From CAVTWD01 sp963738325 (lineage in GTDB: Bacteria; Actinomycetota; Acidimicrobiia; Acidimicrobiales; Ilumatobacteraceae), in NCBI GenBank assembly GCA_963738325.1, contig CAVTWD010000013.1, positions 248,001 through 312,000 of the forward strand: a DNA stretch of 64,000 bases. The letters run 5' to 3'. Under the pieces are notes generated by a model. It saw only the letters and a list, made by a program, of their open reading frames with translations. It had not been told where the DNA came from and did not search any database. The translations under genes were made by a program, and so were the position numbers. Positions within the stretch are counted from its first letter, which is position 1. Each line of letters starts with the position of its first letter. Shown here piece after piece: positions 51,011 to 58,873 of the stretch.

Positions 51011-52236
51011 CGCACGACCACCCGGCTCACCCACTTCGTCTGCTGGACGCCCGGGCGGTTGGGCCCGATCAGGCGCAGGGGGAAGCCATGGTCGAGGGCG
51101 AGCGGTTCCCCGTCGACAGCGTAGGCCAGCAGCGTGTCCGGATCGTCGAGCTGCTGGGGGTTGACTGCCGAGGTGGTGTAGAGACCTGGCGCCTGCAACG
51201 AGACGATCGACACCTCGTGACCGCGACCAGCGCCGGCCCTGGCCAGGACATCCCTGAGCGCCACGCCGGTCCACCGACGCGAGGCACTCCATCCTTCGAC
51301 GCAGGCGATCGGCAGGACGGCCGCGCGAGCCGGGAAGGAGTGGAGATCCTCGAGCGACAGGTGGAGGGGCGTCGCCACTGCTCCTTCCACCGAGAGGCGA
51401 TACCCGGGAGAGGAGGCCGCGGGCACGACGCCCGCCTCGATCGCCGTCTTGTTCACGGGGAAGCCCTGGACACCGCGGTCCGGTCGGCGGGGGGCGAGGA
51501 GCGCGAGCCGCCGCAGTGGGCTGACGGTCTGTCCCACCGTCGCCAAGGTCAAGGTCGCGGAGGCCATCCCCGCCCACGCAAGGAGCCGCCGGCGGCTCAT
51601 CGGATCGACTTCGAGCGGTTCGGCATCGCCGGCCACCCTCGCTTCCGAGCGGCGCGGTGGGGGAGGTGAGAGTGCGGAGCGGGTCACCGCCCACTTTGCG
51701 CCGAGGTGCACGACGAGCGCGCCCATCGTGATCCACGCCACCCAGTAGTGGCCGGCCGGGAAGAAGAATGGCCAGGGGTACCAGAGATCGATGTTGGCCA
51801 CGCCGCTCAGGAGCAGAAAGAGCGAGCCGCCGACGAGCGGGAGCAGGCTCACCCTCTCCAACCCGTGCGCTACGTCGCGCACGACGGGTGTCCGCAGCAG
51901 GCGGGGGAAGACACTCCACAGCTTCGCCAGCAAGAGGGGGATGGCAGCGAGGCCGGTGGCGACGTGGACGCTCTGCGTGACGCGGTACAGCCCGGCTGGG
52001 CGCGGAGACCATTCGAACCAGGCGGGCGGGTGCTGGATGAGGTGGGACAGGACTCCCGTCACGAAACACACGGTGAAGCTCACGCCGAGCGCGATCCCGA
52101 GGACGGCGGCGGTGCGTGGACCGTGGCTGGCTTCTGCCAGCCGCCGGTCCCGCCATGCCTCGACCTCCCGGACGAGGGCCGGTTGGCGCCGCCGGTTGCC
52201 GCGCGGCTCCGCCGGGGGCGAGGAGGGCCCGCTCAT
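51007..52236 (-). CDS. Membrane-anchored molybdopterin-dependent oxidoreductase
   Basis: A 409-residue fusion. The N-terminal 170 residues form a four-helix cytochrome-b561-like membrane part (VLGIALGVSFTVCFVTGVLS; SVHVATGLAAIPLLLAKLWS; VSLLPLVGGSLFLLLSGVAN; GHYWVAWITMGALVVHLGAK) with several histidines for heme. Then comes an internal SRRRLLAWAGMASATLTLAT stretch resembling a twin-arginine-type segment, and a sulfite-oxidase-fold molybdopterin domain: AVLPIACVEGWSASRRWTGV, where the Cys should ligate molybdenum, ALRDVLARAG, DDPDTLLAYAVDGEPLALDH and GFPLRLIGPNRPGVQQTKWV. Quinol-linked oxidoreduction at the outer face is likely; substrate unknown. The stop of the upstream gene overlaps its ATG. 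Confidence 0.92.
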   Translation of the reverse strand: MSGPSSPPAEPRGNRRRQPALVREVEAWRDRRLAEASHGPRTAAVLGIALGVSFTVCFVTGVLSHLIQHPPAWFEWSPRPAGLYRVTQSVHVATGLAAIPLLLAKLWSVFPRLLRTPVVRDVAHGLERVSLLPLVGGSLFLLLSGVANIDLWYPWPFFFPAGHYWVAWITMGALVVHLGAKWAVTRSALSPPPPRRSEARVAGDAEPLEVDPMSRRRLLAWAGMASATLTLATVGQTVSPLRRLALLAPRRPDRGVQGFPVNKTAIEAGVVPAASSPGYRLSVEGAVATPLHLSLEDLHSFPARAAVLPIACVEGWSASRRWTGVALRDVLARAGAGRGHEVSIVSLQAPGLYTTSAVNPQQLDDPDTLLAYAVDGEPLALDHGFPLRLIGPNRPGVQQTKWVSRVVVR

Positions 52237-52607
52237 GCCGCCTTCGCGATGGGGACGACCCGGCCCCGACGGAGGTCGTACACATAGTGCTGGCCCCGGT
52301 GGCGGGCCAGGGCCACCGCACCCGGGGCTGCGACACGAGGCACAACGCGCACCACGTCCAGCCAGACGCAGTCGTCGAGCGGATCGAGCCAGCCCCCGAC
52401 GAACCGGCCCCGGCGGAGAGCAAAGCCGCGGGCGTCGAGCCAGCCCGCGACGACGTCGTCGCGCCACGACGATCTATCGAAGGAGACCGACCATTGAGGA
52501 TCGAGGCACACCGAAACCCCTCGCCGCACGGGGCGCCACGAGGCTGGCTCGAGCGTGAAACCACCGTGGCGGTCGAGGAGAGCGCGGAGGTGACGAGGAA
52601 CGGACAC
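52233..52607 (-). CDS. Conserved hypothetical protein, operon with molybdenum oxidoreductase
   Basis: A 124-residue protein without recognisable domain. It has a mix of aromatic and basic residues (PVRRGVSVCLDPQWSVSFDR, SSWRDDVVAGWLDARGFALR, RGRFVGGWLDPLDDCVWLDV) and no transmembrane helix. The stop overlaps the oxidoreductase start by 4 bases, so a shared function is likely. The pattern of short strands and W-L-D motifs suggests a small beta-rich fold; that is speculative. Confidence 0.65.
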   Translation of the reverse strand: MSVPRHLRALLDRHGGFTLEPASWRPVRRGVSVCLDPQWSVSFDRSSWRDDVVAGWLDARGFALRRGRFVGGWLDPLDDCVWLDVVRVVPRVAAPGAVALARHRGQHYVYDLRRGRVVPIAKAA

Positions 52608-52655
52608 GGTGTTTGGGTGCCGGGGCCGACTGCCACCGTTACAGCGAGCTGGAAC

Positions 52656-53741
52656 TCACCGGGAGGGGAGCTGGTAGGAAGTGACCGACGACCGCCCCAT
52701 GACGAGCTCCGCGGCCACCGCCGCCAGGAGCCCGGGGACGACGAAGCCGGGCCGCCCCGTGGTCTCGGCCACGAACATCACCGCCGCCAGAGGCACCCGG
52801 TAACCCGCGCCCAAGAAGGCGGCCACCCCCACGACGGTGAAGAGATTGGTGTCGAGCACGTGCACCGCGCCACCGACAGCTCGGCCGGCCAGCGCCCCGG
52901 CGACGACGAGGGGCATGAACAGGCCGCCCCCACCGCCGCCGGCCACCGTGGCCGTGGTCGCCACACACCGGGCCACGAGCACGCGACCACGAGCCATGTT
53001 GCGTGATGAGGGTCGAGGGCCCAGTCGATGGCGTCGTAGCCGGGCCCGAAGGTGAGGGTCTCGCCCGCGAGGCCCTGAACAGCCAACACGAGACCGGCGA
53101 GAGCGGCACCGGCGGCGAGGACCCGCGCCGGGGCCGGCACGACGTCCGACAACCGCTCGGCCCCGCGCAGCGCGGCGGCGAAGAGGCGCGCGCCAACGCC
53201 GGCAAGGAGGCCGAGGCCGACAGCGCCGGCAAGATCCCGGGAGTCGAAGCCCGGCTCCCCTACCACCGGAAAGAGCCGGTCCGCCCCTCGGATGGCGGCG
53301 AAGGCGAGTTAGCCGCTCGCCGAGGCCGCGAGCGCCGGGAGCAGCATTCGTCGGGCCAAGTCGTCCTGGAAGGGGACCTCGATGGCGAAGACCGCCCCCG
53401 TGGTTGGCGCCTTGAAGATCGCCGCCACGCCCGCGGCGGCGCCGGCGACCATCAGGAGCCGCTCGTCGGCGTTGCGGAAGGCCCGCGGCAGCCGGCGCTG
53501 GACCTCCGAGCCGGTCGTGGCGCCGAGGTACAACGACGGGCCTTCGAGCCCCATCGCACCACCGAAGCCGAGCGTGGCGAGCGACGCAGCCAGCCGGGCC
53601 ACGAGCGGGCGGACAACCAAGTGCACCGCCGGATCGTGGAACGCCCTGAGGTACTCGTCCGATGTCGACGGCGACAGGCCGCGACCTGCAGTCCGCAAGA
53701 CGATCGCCGCCAGCCCGAGCCCGATGTGCGGACCTCGCGGA
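52656..53741 (-). CDS. ClC-family chloride channel/antiporter, broken and N-terminally truncated
   Basis: ClC fragments in several frames: IGLGLAAIVLRTAGRGLSPS and TSDEYLRAFHDPAVHL, FGGAMGLEGPSLYLGATTGS (the GxEGP selectivity motif) and AGAAAGVAAIFKAPTTGAVF up to about 53312, an in-frame TAA (53311-53309), LAFAAIRGADRLFPVVGEPG and GETLTFGPGYDAIDWALDPH, then a frame change near 52985 and GGGGGGLFMPLVVAGALAGR (GxFxP motif), FTVVGVAAFLGAGYRVPLAA and VMFVAETTGRPGFVVPGLLA to the end. About 20-30 N-terminal residues are missing where the gene abuts a MarR fragment. Chloride/proton antiport is the family role; this copy may be non-functional if the sequence is right. Confidence 0.75.
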   Translation of the reverse strand, partial: SARSAHRARAGGDRLADCRSRPVAVDIGRVPQGVPRSGGALGCPPARGPAGCVARHARLRWCDGARRPVVVPRRHDRLGGPAPAAAGLPQRRRAAPDGRRRRRGRGGDLQGANHGGGLRHRGPLPGRLGPTNAAPGARGLGERLTRLRRHPRGGPALSGGRGAGLRLPGSCRRCRPRPPCRRWRAPLRRRAARGRAVVGRRAGPGAGPRRRCRSRRSRVGCSGPRGRDPHLRARLRRHRLGPRPSSRNMARGRVLVARCVATTATVAGGGGGGLFMPLVVAGALAGRAVGGAVHVLDTNLFTVVGVAAFLGAGYRVPLAAVMFVAETTGRPGFVVPGLLAAVAAELVMGRSSVTSYQLPSR

Positions 53742-53924
53742 CGCGAGCACCACGAGCGTGCGGTACTGTGGGAGCGTCACGGAGTCGTCCACGGCGGCGA
53801 TCGACTAGGCCGCGACAGCCACGAGCGCGCCTGAGGCGGCCAGCACGGCGTCGACCACCGGTTCGGCCTCAGCCACAGCCAGGGACGCCTTGGCGCGGCT
53901 CCGCTCGATCTGTGCATCTAGCAA
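53739..53924 (-). pseudogene. MarR-family regulator, N-terminal fragment with in-frame stop
   Basis: From a TTG at 53924 the minus strand reads LDAQIERSRAKASLAVAEAE, PVVDAVLAASGALVAVAA, a TAG (53807-53805), then SIAAVDDSVTLPQYRTLVVL and AS, a good match to the dimerisation helix and first part of a MarR protein (ALVAVAARS..VTLPQYR.LVVL). It then runs without a gap into ClC sequence, so the DNA-binding helix and C-terminus are lost. Either an internal deletion fused marR to the clc gene or the consensus is wrong here. A symmetric site lies over its start. Confidence 0.6.
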
Positions 53925-53931
53925 CTATTGC
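53921..53931. promoter_or_regulatory. Putative MarR-type operator GCAACTATTGC
   Basis: Palindrome GCAA-CTA-TTGC over the start of the MarR fragment and 38 bases before the sigma-factor start. AT-rich symmetric sites with this look are typical MarR operators; the match is by eye. Confidence 0.4.
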
Positions 53932-53968
53932 ATAGAGCACGCGTCGTTGTCCCAGGGGAGAGACCTCC

Positions 53969-54643
53969 GTGCGAGCCGCGAGATCCTCGTCGGCCAGACT
54001 CGGGGCCGCGATGCCTGCCCTCCCCGATGATGCCGAGTTGGTCCCGCGCCTGCGCGCGGGCGACGGGCAGGCATTCCGCGAGCTCGTGAGCCGGTACCAC
54101 CTGCCGATGGTGCGGGTGGCCGCGACCTACGTACCCAGCCGTGCCATCGCCGAGGAAGTCGTGCAGGACACCTGGATCGCCGTCATCCGCGGCATCGACG
54201 GCTTCGAAGGCCGAGCCTCGCTCAAGACGTGGATGTTCCGGATCCTCACCAACCAGGCCCGCACCCGTGGCGCCCGCGAGCACCGAAGCGTGCCGGCCTC
54301 CTCGCTGGTGGCGGAGGTGGCCGACGGGGAGCCATCGGTGGCGGCCGACCGGTTCGCCGGGCCGCCCGGGCACGGGATGTGGGCCACCCCGCCGGCCCAT
54401 TGGAGCGAGCAACCGGAATCTCGCGTGCTCGGTGCTGCAACGTTTCAGACCGTCGCGAACACAGTGCAGTTGCTCCCCGAGAACCAACGTCGGGTCATCG
54501 TGCTGCGGGACATCGAGGGGTGGTCGTCAGCGGAGGTGCGCGAGCTCCTCCAGATCAGTGAGGTGCACCAGCGGGTGTTGCTCCACCGGGCCAGGAGCCG
54601 GGTGAGGGCTGCCCTCGAGCAGCAGATGGGAGGTGACGGGTGA
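53969..54643 (+). CDS. ECF-type RNA polymerase sigma factor
   Basis: Extracytoplasmic-function sigma factor, 224 residues from GTG 53969 (preceded by GGGGAGAGA) or 210 from ATG 54011. Region 2: FRELVSRYHLPMVRVAATYV, IAEEVVQDTWIAVIRGIDGF and SLKTWMFRILTNQARTRG. Region 4: LLPENQRRVIVLRDIEGWSS, AEVRELLQISEVHQRVLLHR and ARSRVRAAL. The linker between regions is about 60 residues. The stop overlaps the start of an anti-sigma-like zinc-finger gene, so activity is probably held in check by that protein. Confidence 0.94.
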   Translation: MRAARSSSARLGAAMPALPDDAELVPRLRAGDGQAFRELVSRYHLPMVRVAATYVPSRAIAEEVVQDTWIAVIRGIDGFEGRASLKTWMFRILTNQARTRGAREHRSVPASSLVAEVADGEPSVAADRFAGPPGHGMWATPPAHWSEQPESRVLGAATFQTVANTVQLLPENQRRVIVLRDIEGWSSAEVRELLQISEVHQRVLLHRARSRVRAALEQQMGGDG

Positions 54644-54909
54644 GGGTCGTGCCGTGGCGGCGGGAAGTGGTGTGCCAGCAGTGGGTCGAGCTCGTCACGG
54701 CCTACCTCGAGGGTGCGCTCCCGCGCCGGCTGGTCCGGGCCATCGACCGCCACCTCGCGGGCTGCGAGCACTGCCAGGAGTACCTCGAGCAGATGCGGCT
54801 CACGATCCGGATCACCTCCAGCCTGGCGGCCCAGGACGTGCCCCCCGATGTGCTCGATGCGCTCGAGGCCGCCTACCTCGAGTACCGCCACGGCGGCAGC
54901 ACCTCGTGA
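54640..54909 (+). CDS. Zinc-finger anti-sigma factor
   Basis: An 89-residue protein with the ZAS zinc-binding pattern: Cys12 in VCQQWVELVTAYLEGALP, and HLAGCEHCQEYLEQ (His-x3-Cys-x2-Cys). Without a transmembrane helix, it resembles soluble anti-sigma factors that sense redox or zinc state. It overlaps the sigma gene by 4 bases, the usual arrangement for a sigma/anti-sigma pair. Confidence 0.9.
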   Translation: MRVVPWRREVVCQQWVELVTAYLEGALPRRLVRAIDRHLAGCEHCQEYLEQMRLTIRITSSLAAQDVPPDVLDALEAAYLEYRHGGSTS

Positions 54910-54919
54910 ACCGGGGACG

Positions 54920-56090
54920 ATGGCGAGAGGCCCGGTCGCGGGAAGCGACGCTGGCGGCGCCGACCACCGTCCGCAGATGTGGCCCGGGGTGAGCCGGTGG
55001 CGGCGCTCGTGGCGGTGGCTCGTCGTCGCCGCCGGCGTCGCACTGCTCGCCGCCCTGCCCTCTCTCGTCTCGGCTCTCCCGGCGCCGGGACCGCCCGTCG
55101 CCCCCGCCACGCTCGCCGCCGCCATCGCTCGCGCCAACCTTCCCTACTCGGGCTACGTGGAGACGACCGGTCATGTCGGCCTGCCCGACCTCAGCCGGGC
55201 CGAGGAGACCACCGCGCTCGTGGGAGAGACGTCGCACCTGCCGCGTCTGGGAGGCCTCTCCGGACGCGTGGCGGGTCGACGTGCTCCGCGCCACCGGCGA
55301 GCTCGACACCTATGGCGACGCGACGGGCATCTGGACGTGGGACTCGGACCGACGCCTGGCCCAGCGGAGTGAGGGCCTCGACGAGCTGCGCCTGCCGCGC
55401 CCGAGCGACTTCGTCCCGCCCGAGCTCGGCCGCCGCTTCGTGACCTCGGCCGCCCCGGCCCAACTGCATGAGATCGGCCGCGTCCGGGTGGCGGGACGGT
55501 CGGTCCCCGGGCTCCGCATCGTCGTCACCGATCCGGTCACGACGATCGACCACATCGACGTCTGGGCGGACGCTCGCAGCGGCCTCCCGGTACGCGTCGA
55601 CGTCAGCGTGCGAGGCAGCTCGCGCCCGGCCTTCCGCTCAGAGTTCCTCGACCTGTCACTGGCCGCGCCGAGCGCCACCGATGTCGCGTTCCGGATCCCC
55701 CGCACGGCGCGAGTCGATCGCGACGACGACGGCCTCGACCTCGTTCAGGCCGTCGAGCGCTTCTCCCCCGTCTCCCTGCCGGCTCGGCTCGCTGGGCTGG
55801 CCCGCACCAGCCAGCGGTCTACGGGAGTGGCGACCTACGGGGCCCCGTGGAGCCTCGTGACGGTGCTGGCCGTGCCCGGTCGTAACCTCGCCCGCCTGCT
55901 TCCCGACACCGTCGCTCCCACGAAACGCCCGTGGGGGGCGACTGCCACCGTCATAGAGAGCTCCCTCGTGAACGCGATGGCGATGCAGATCGGTCCCGTG
56001 GGCTACGTCCTCGCCGGCACGGTGCCGCTCGATCAACTGGACCGGGTGGGCGAAGCCTTGGCTCGCGCCAACGGTGGCTCGGTCGCATGA
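54920..56090 (+). CDS. RseB/MucB-like exported protein (frameshifted)
   Basis: About 390 residues. The N-terminus has one hydrophobic helix (WLVVAAGVALLAALPSLVSA) suitable as signal anchor, then a domain reminiscent of RseB/LolA folds: IARANLPYSGYVETTGHVGL, and after an indel near 55248 AWRVDVLRATGELDTYGDAT, GIWTWDSDRRLAQR, VRVAGRSVPGLRIVVTDPVT, IDHIDVWADARSGLPVRVDV. The second part ends VGYVLAGTVPLDQLDRVGEA. The SGYVE and WTWD..RR pattern is common in actinobacterial proteins encoded with ECF sigma factors. It probably senses the cell envelope or a lipophilic ligand. The next ATG overlaps its stop. Confidence 0.78.
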
Positions 56091-57007
56091 CCGCCATGAT
56101 CCGGACCGAAGGGCTGACCAAGCGCTTCGGGCGCCTCACCGTGGTCGACCGGGTGGACCTCGAGGTGCCCGAGGGGGAGATCTTCGGGTTCCTCGGGCCG
56201 AATGGCTCGGGCAAGACCACGACGATCCGCATGGTGCTCGGCCTCGTCGGCCCGACCGCCGGGCGCGTCGAGGTGCTCGGCCGCCCCATGCCTGACAGCC
56301 GGGTCCTGAGCGACGTCGGCGTGCTCGTCGAGGGGCCCGGCTTCTACCCGAACCTCTCGGGCCGGCGGAACCTCACCATCTTCGATGCCGCCGGTCCTCG
56401 CGCACCGTGCGCCACCCGCCGCCGCCGCATCGGCGACGCGCTCGACCAAGTGGGGCTGGGCGGGATCGACCGGCGACCAGTGAAGGCCTACTCGCTCGGC
56501 ATGCGCCAGCGCCTGGGGCTGGCCGCCGCCCTCGTCCGGCGGCCGCGGCTGCTCGTGCTCGACGAGCCCACGAACGGGCTCGACCCGCAGGGCATGCGCG
56601 AGGTCCGCTCGCTCCTCGCCGAGCTGAGCGCCGGTGGGACAACCGTCTTCCTGTCGAGCCACCTGCTCGGAGAGGTCGAGGCCATCTGCGCTCGCGCCGC
56701 GATGATGTCGAACGGTCGCCTCGTGGCGCACGACCTCGTCGAGCGCCTCATGGCGCCGACGGGCCACGTACTGCTCGACACGCCCGACGTCGAGGCCGCA
56801 GCGCGGGTGATCATGCGCGCCGGGCCGCTCCAGGTCGAGCGCCGGGACGGCCGGCTGCGCGTCGAGCTTGACACGTGGGCCCCCGAGCGGCTCAACCGCG
56901 AGCTGGTCACGGCGGGCGTGCGCGTCCGCGAGCTCGTGGTCGAACGGCGGAGTCTGGAGGACGCCTATCTGGTGTTGACGGGGGAGAGTGGTGATCTTCG
57001 CGGTTGA
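56087..57007 (+). CDS. ABC transporter ATP-binding protein
   Basis: Intact 306-residue ATPase of the DrrA/CcmA type. Walker A GPNGSGKTTT, Q-loop region VGVLVEGPGFYPNLSG, signature YSLGMRQRLGLAAALVRRPR, Walker B LLVLDEPTNGLDP and H-loop VFLSSHLLGEVEAICAR. The C-terminal extension (ERLNRELVTAGVRVRELVVE, RRSLEDAYLVLTGE) is typical of exporter ATPases. It overlaps both the RseB-like gene and the permease gene, so the sigma, anti-sigma, RseB-like and ABC genes form one operon. Confidence 0.95.
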   Translation: MTAMIRTEGLTKRFGRLTVVDRVDLEVPEGEIFGFLGPNGSGKTTTIRMVLGLVGPTAGRVEVLGRPMPDSRVLSDVGVLVEGPGFYPNLSGRRNLTIFDAAGPRAPCATRRRRIGDALDQVGLGGIDRRPVKAYSLGMRQRLGLAAALVRRPRLLVLDEPTNGLDPQGMREVRSLLAELSAGGTTVFLSSHLLGEVEAICARAAMMSNGRLVAHDLVERLMAPTGHVLLDTPDVEAAARVIMRAGPLQVERRDGRLRVELDTWAPERLNRELVTAGVRVRELVVERRSLEDAYLVLTGESGDLRG

Positions 57008-57797
57008 GCTCTCGAAGCTCCTGCGCCGGCCGAGGACCTGGCTCACGATCACACTGCTCGCGGGCCTGCCTGTCGTCGTGGGCGTCTTCCTGAGGGTCAC
57101 GCGCGTCGGGCCCCGGCCGGGGTCGGGCCCTGCGCTGCTGTCCGATGTGCTGAACAACGGCGTGCTGTTCCCGGCGGCCGCTCTGGCCTTGATCCTGCCC
57201 GTGTTCCTCCCCGTGGCCACGGCCGTGATCGCCGGCGACACGATCGCCGGCGAAGCCAGCGCAGGAACGCTGCGCTACCTCCTCGTGCGGCCCGTGCCTC
57301 GCACGCGGCTACTGATGGCCAAGCTGCTCACCGTGGTGGTGTTCGTCCTGCTCGCCGTGGTCACCGTCGCCGCCGCCGGCTACGTGGCCGGAGCGGTGCT
57401 CTTCGGGCTCGAACCAGTCACGTCCGTCTCCGGGTCCACACTGACGACGACCGACGTGGTCGTGCGCACCGTGGCGGCCATCGGCTACACCGCGGCATCA
57501 ATGTTCGGCCTCGGCTCGATCGCTGTGTTCGCCTCCACCCGCACCGACTCCCCGCTCGCCGCCGCGCTCGCCGCGCTGGCGACGTTCGTCACCTCCCAGG
57601 TGCTGGACCTGATCGATGCAGCGCGCTCCATCCGGCCCTACCTCCCGACCCACTACTGGTTGTCGTTCATTGACCTGTTCCGCGACCCGATTCTCTGGCA
57701 CGACATCGTCCGGGGCGTCGCCCTCCAAGCGGTGTACATCGCCGTGTTCCTGGCCGCGGCGTGGGCCAGCTTCGCCACGAAGGACGTCACGAGTTGA
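56988..57797 (+). CDS. ABC transporter permease, ABC-2 type
   Basis: A 269-residue permease with about six helices (LTITLLAGLPVVVGVFLRVT; LFPAAALALILPVFLPVATA; TVVVFVLLAVVTVAAAGYVA; AIGYTAASMFGLGSIAVFAS; ALAALATFVTSQVLDLIDAA; VALQAVYIAVFLAAAWASFA) and the exporter-type IAGDTIAGEASAGTLRYLLV and RPVPRTRLLMAKLLTV stretch. Pairs with the ATPase upstream (20-bp overlap). Substrate unknown; envelope stress context is suggested by the sigma operon. Confidence 0.92.
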   Translation: MVIFAVELSKLLRRPRTWLTITLLAGLPVVVGVFLRVTRVGPRPGSGPALLSDVLNNGVLFPAAALALILPVFLPVATAVIAGDTIAGEASAGTLRYLLVRPVPRTRLLMAKLLTVVVFVLLAVVTVAAAGYVAGAVLFGLEPVTSVSGSTLTTTDVVVRTVAAIGYTAASMFGLGSIAVFASTRTDSPLAAALAALATFVTSQVLDLIDAARSIRPYLPTHYWLSFIDLFRDPILWHDIVRGVALQAVYIAVFLAAAWASFATKDVTS

Positions 57798-57802
57798 CGC
57801 CC

Positions 57803-58849
57803 TCAGGGCCCGCGCTGGTGGCCGAAGGAGTCAGCGGCCAGCCCCGCGAGGCCGTCGGCTGGCCCGACCTTCGCCGCGAACCCGAGGACGCGCGCGGCTC
57901 GCTCTGGGCTCGCCACCACATGGCGCACGTCGCCCAGGCGGTAGCCGCCGACCACCTCGGGCGCGAGACCGGTCGCGCTGCCGAGGGCGAGGAGCGCCGC
58001 CATCTCCAGCAGGGTGCAGGGCTGCCCGCTCGCCACGTTGAGCGGCCCGTCGTAGGGAGCCGGCGCGGTGAGCGCGAGCAGGTTGGCGCGGGCCACGTCG
58101 GCGACATGGACGAAGTCGCGACGCTGGCCGCCGTCCTCGAAGACCTGCGGCCGCTGGCCTGCTGCCAGTTGGCTGCAGAAGATGCTCGCGACCCCCGCGT
58201 ACGGCGTGTCGCGAGGAAAGCCCGGCCCGTAGACGTTGTGGTAGCGGAGGATGGTCACGGGGACGTCGTGCTCGCGGCCGAACACGGCACACAGGTGCTC
58301 CTGGTGCACCTTCGTTGCGGCGTAGACGTTGCGGGGGTCGAGCGGCGCGCCTTCCTCGACCGCGGTCGGCTCCAGGTCGCCGCCACACGCGGGGCAGCGG
58401 GGCTCGTACCAGCCGGCGTCGAGATCGGCGCGCCGCCGGCGAGGGGCGGGCAGGGCTCCGTGCTCCGCGCAGCGATAGCCGCCCTCGCCGTACACCACCA
58501 TGCTGCTGGCCAGCACGACACGTCCGACGAAACTCGTCTCGTGCAGCGCCCACAGGAGCGTGGCCGTCCCAACGTCGTTGTCGTGGACGTAGGCGCCGAC
58601 GTCGGCGAAGTCGACGCCGAGCCCGACGCGAGAGGCCTGGTGGCAGACGGCCTCGGCGCCCTCGACCGCGTCACGGCAGGCGTGACGATCGGCAAGGTCG
58701 AACCGCCGGTGCTCGACGCCAGCCGGGAGCCGGGGCGCGCCGCCCCGCAGGAGCGCGTCGACGACGACCACGTCGTGGCCGGCGGCCACCAGCTCGGCGC
58801 TCACGTGCGTTCCGATGAAACCAGCACCTCCGGTCACAACTACGCGCAC
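57803..58849 (-). CDS. NAD-dependent sugar-nucleotide epimerase/dehydratase with zinc-ribbon insertion
   Basis: Intact 348-residue extended short-chain dehydrogenase. Rossmann motif VTGGAGFIGTHVSAELVAAG, VVLASSMVVYGEGGY with the catalytic Ser, and NVYAATKVHQEHL with the YxxxK pair. Then RYHNVYGPGFPRDTPYAGVA, FVHVADVARANLLAL. Between the Ser and Tyr motifs is an insertion of about 40 residues with RCPACGGDLEP and a Cys near GYRC, which looks like a zinc ribbon. The product is probably a UDP- or GDP-sugar for envelope glycans. It is convergent with the ABC permease, 5 bases apart, and lies downstream of a membrane glycosyltransferase-like gene. Confidence 0.92.
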   Translation of the reverse strand: MRVVVTGGAGFIGTHVSAELVAAGHDVVVVDALLRGGAPRLPAGVEHRRFDLADRHACRDAVEGAEAVCHQASRVGLGVDFADVGAYVHDNDVGTATLLWALHETSFVGRVVLASSMVVYGEGGYRCAEHGALPAPRRRRADLDAGWYEPRCPACGGDLEPTAVEEGAPLDPRNVYAATKVHQEHLCAVFGREHDVPVTILRYHNVYGPGFPRDTPYAGVASIFCSQLAAGQRPQVFEDGGQRRDFVHVADVARANLLALTAPAPYDGPLNVASGQPCTLLEMAALLALGSATGLAPEVVGGYRLGDVRHVVASPERAARVLGFAAKVGPADGLAGLAADSFGHQRGP

Positions 58850-58873
58850 GGCTCCTCCTCCCTCACCAACGCC

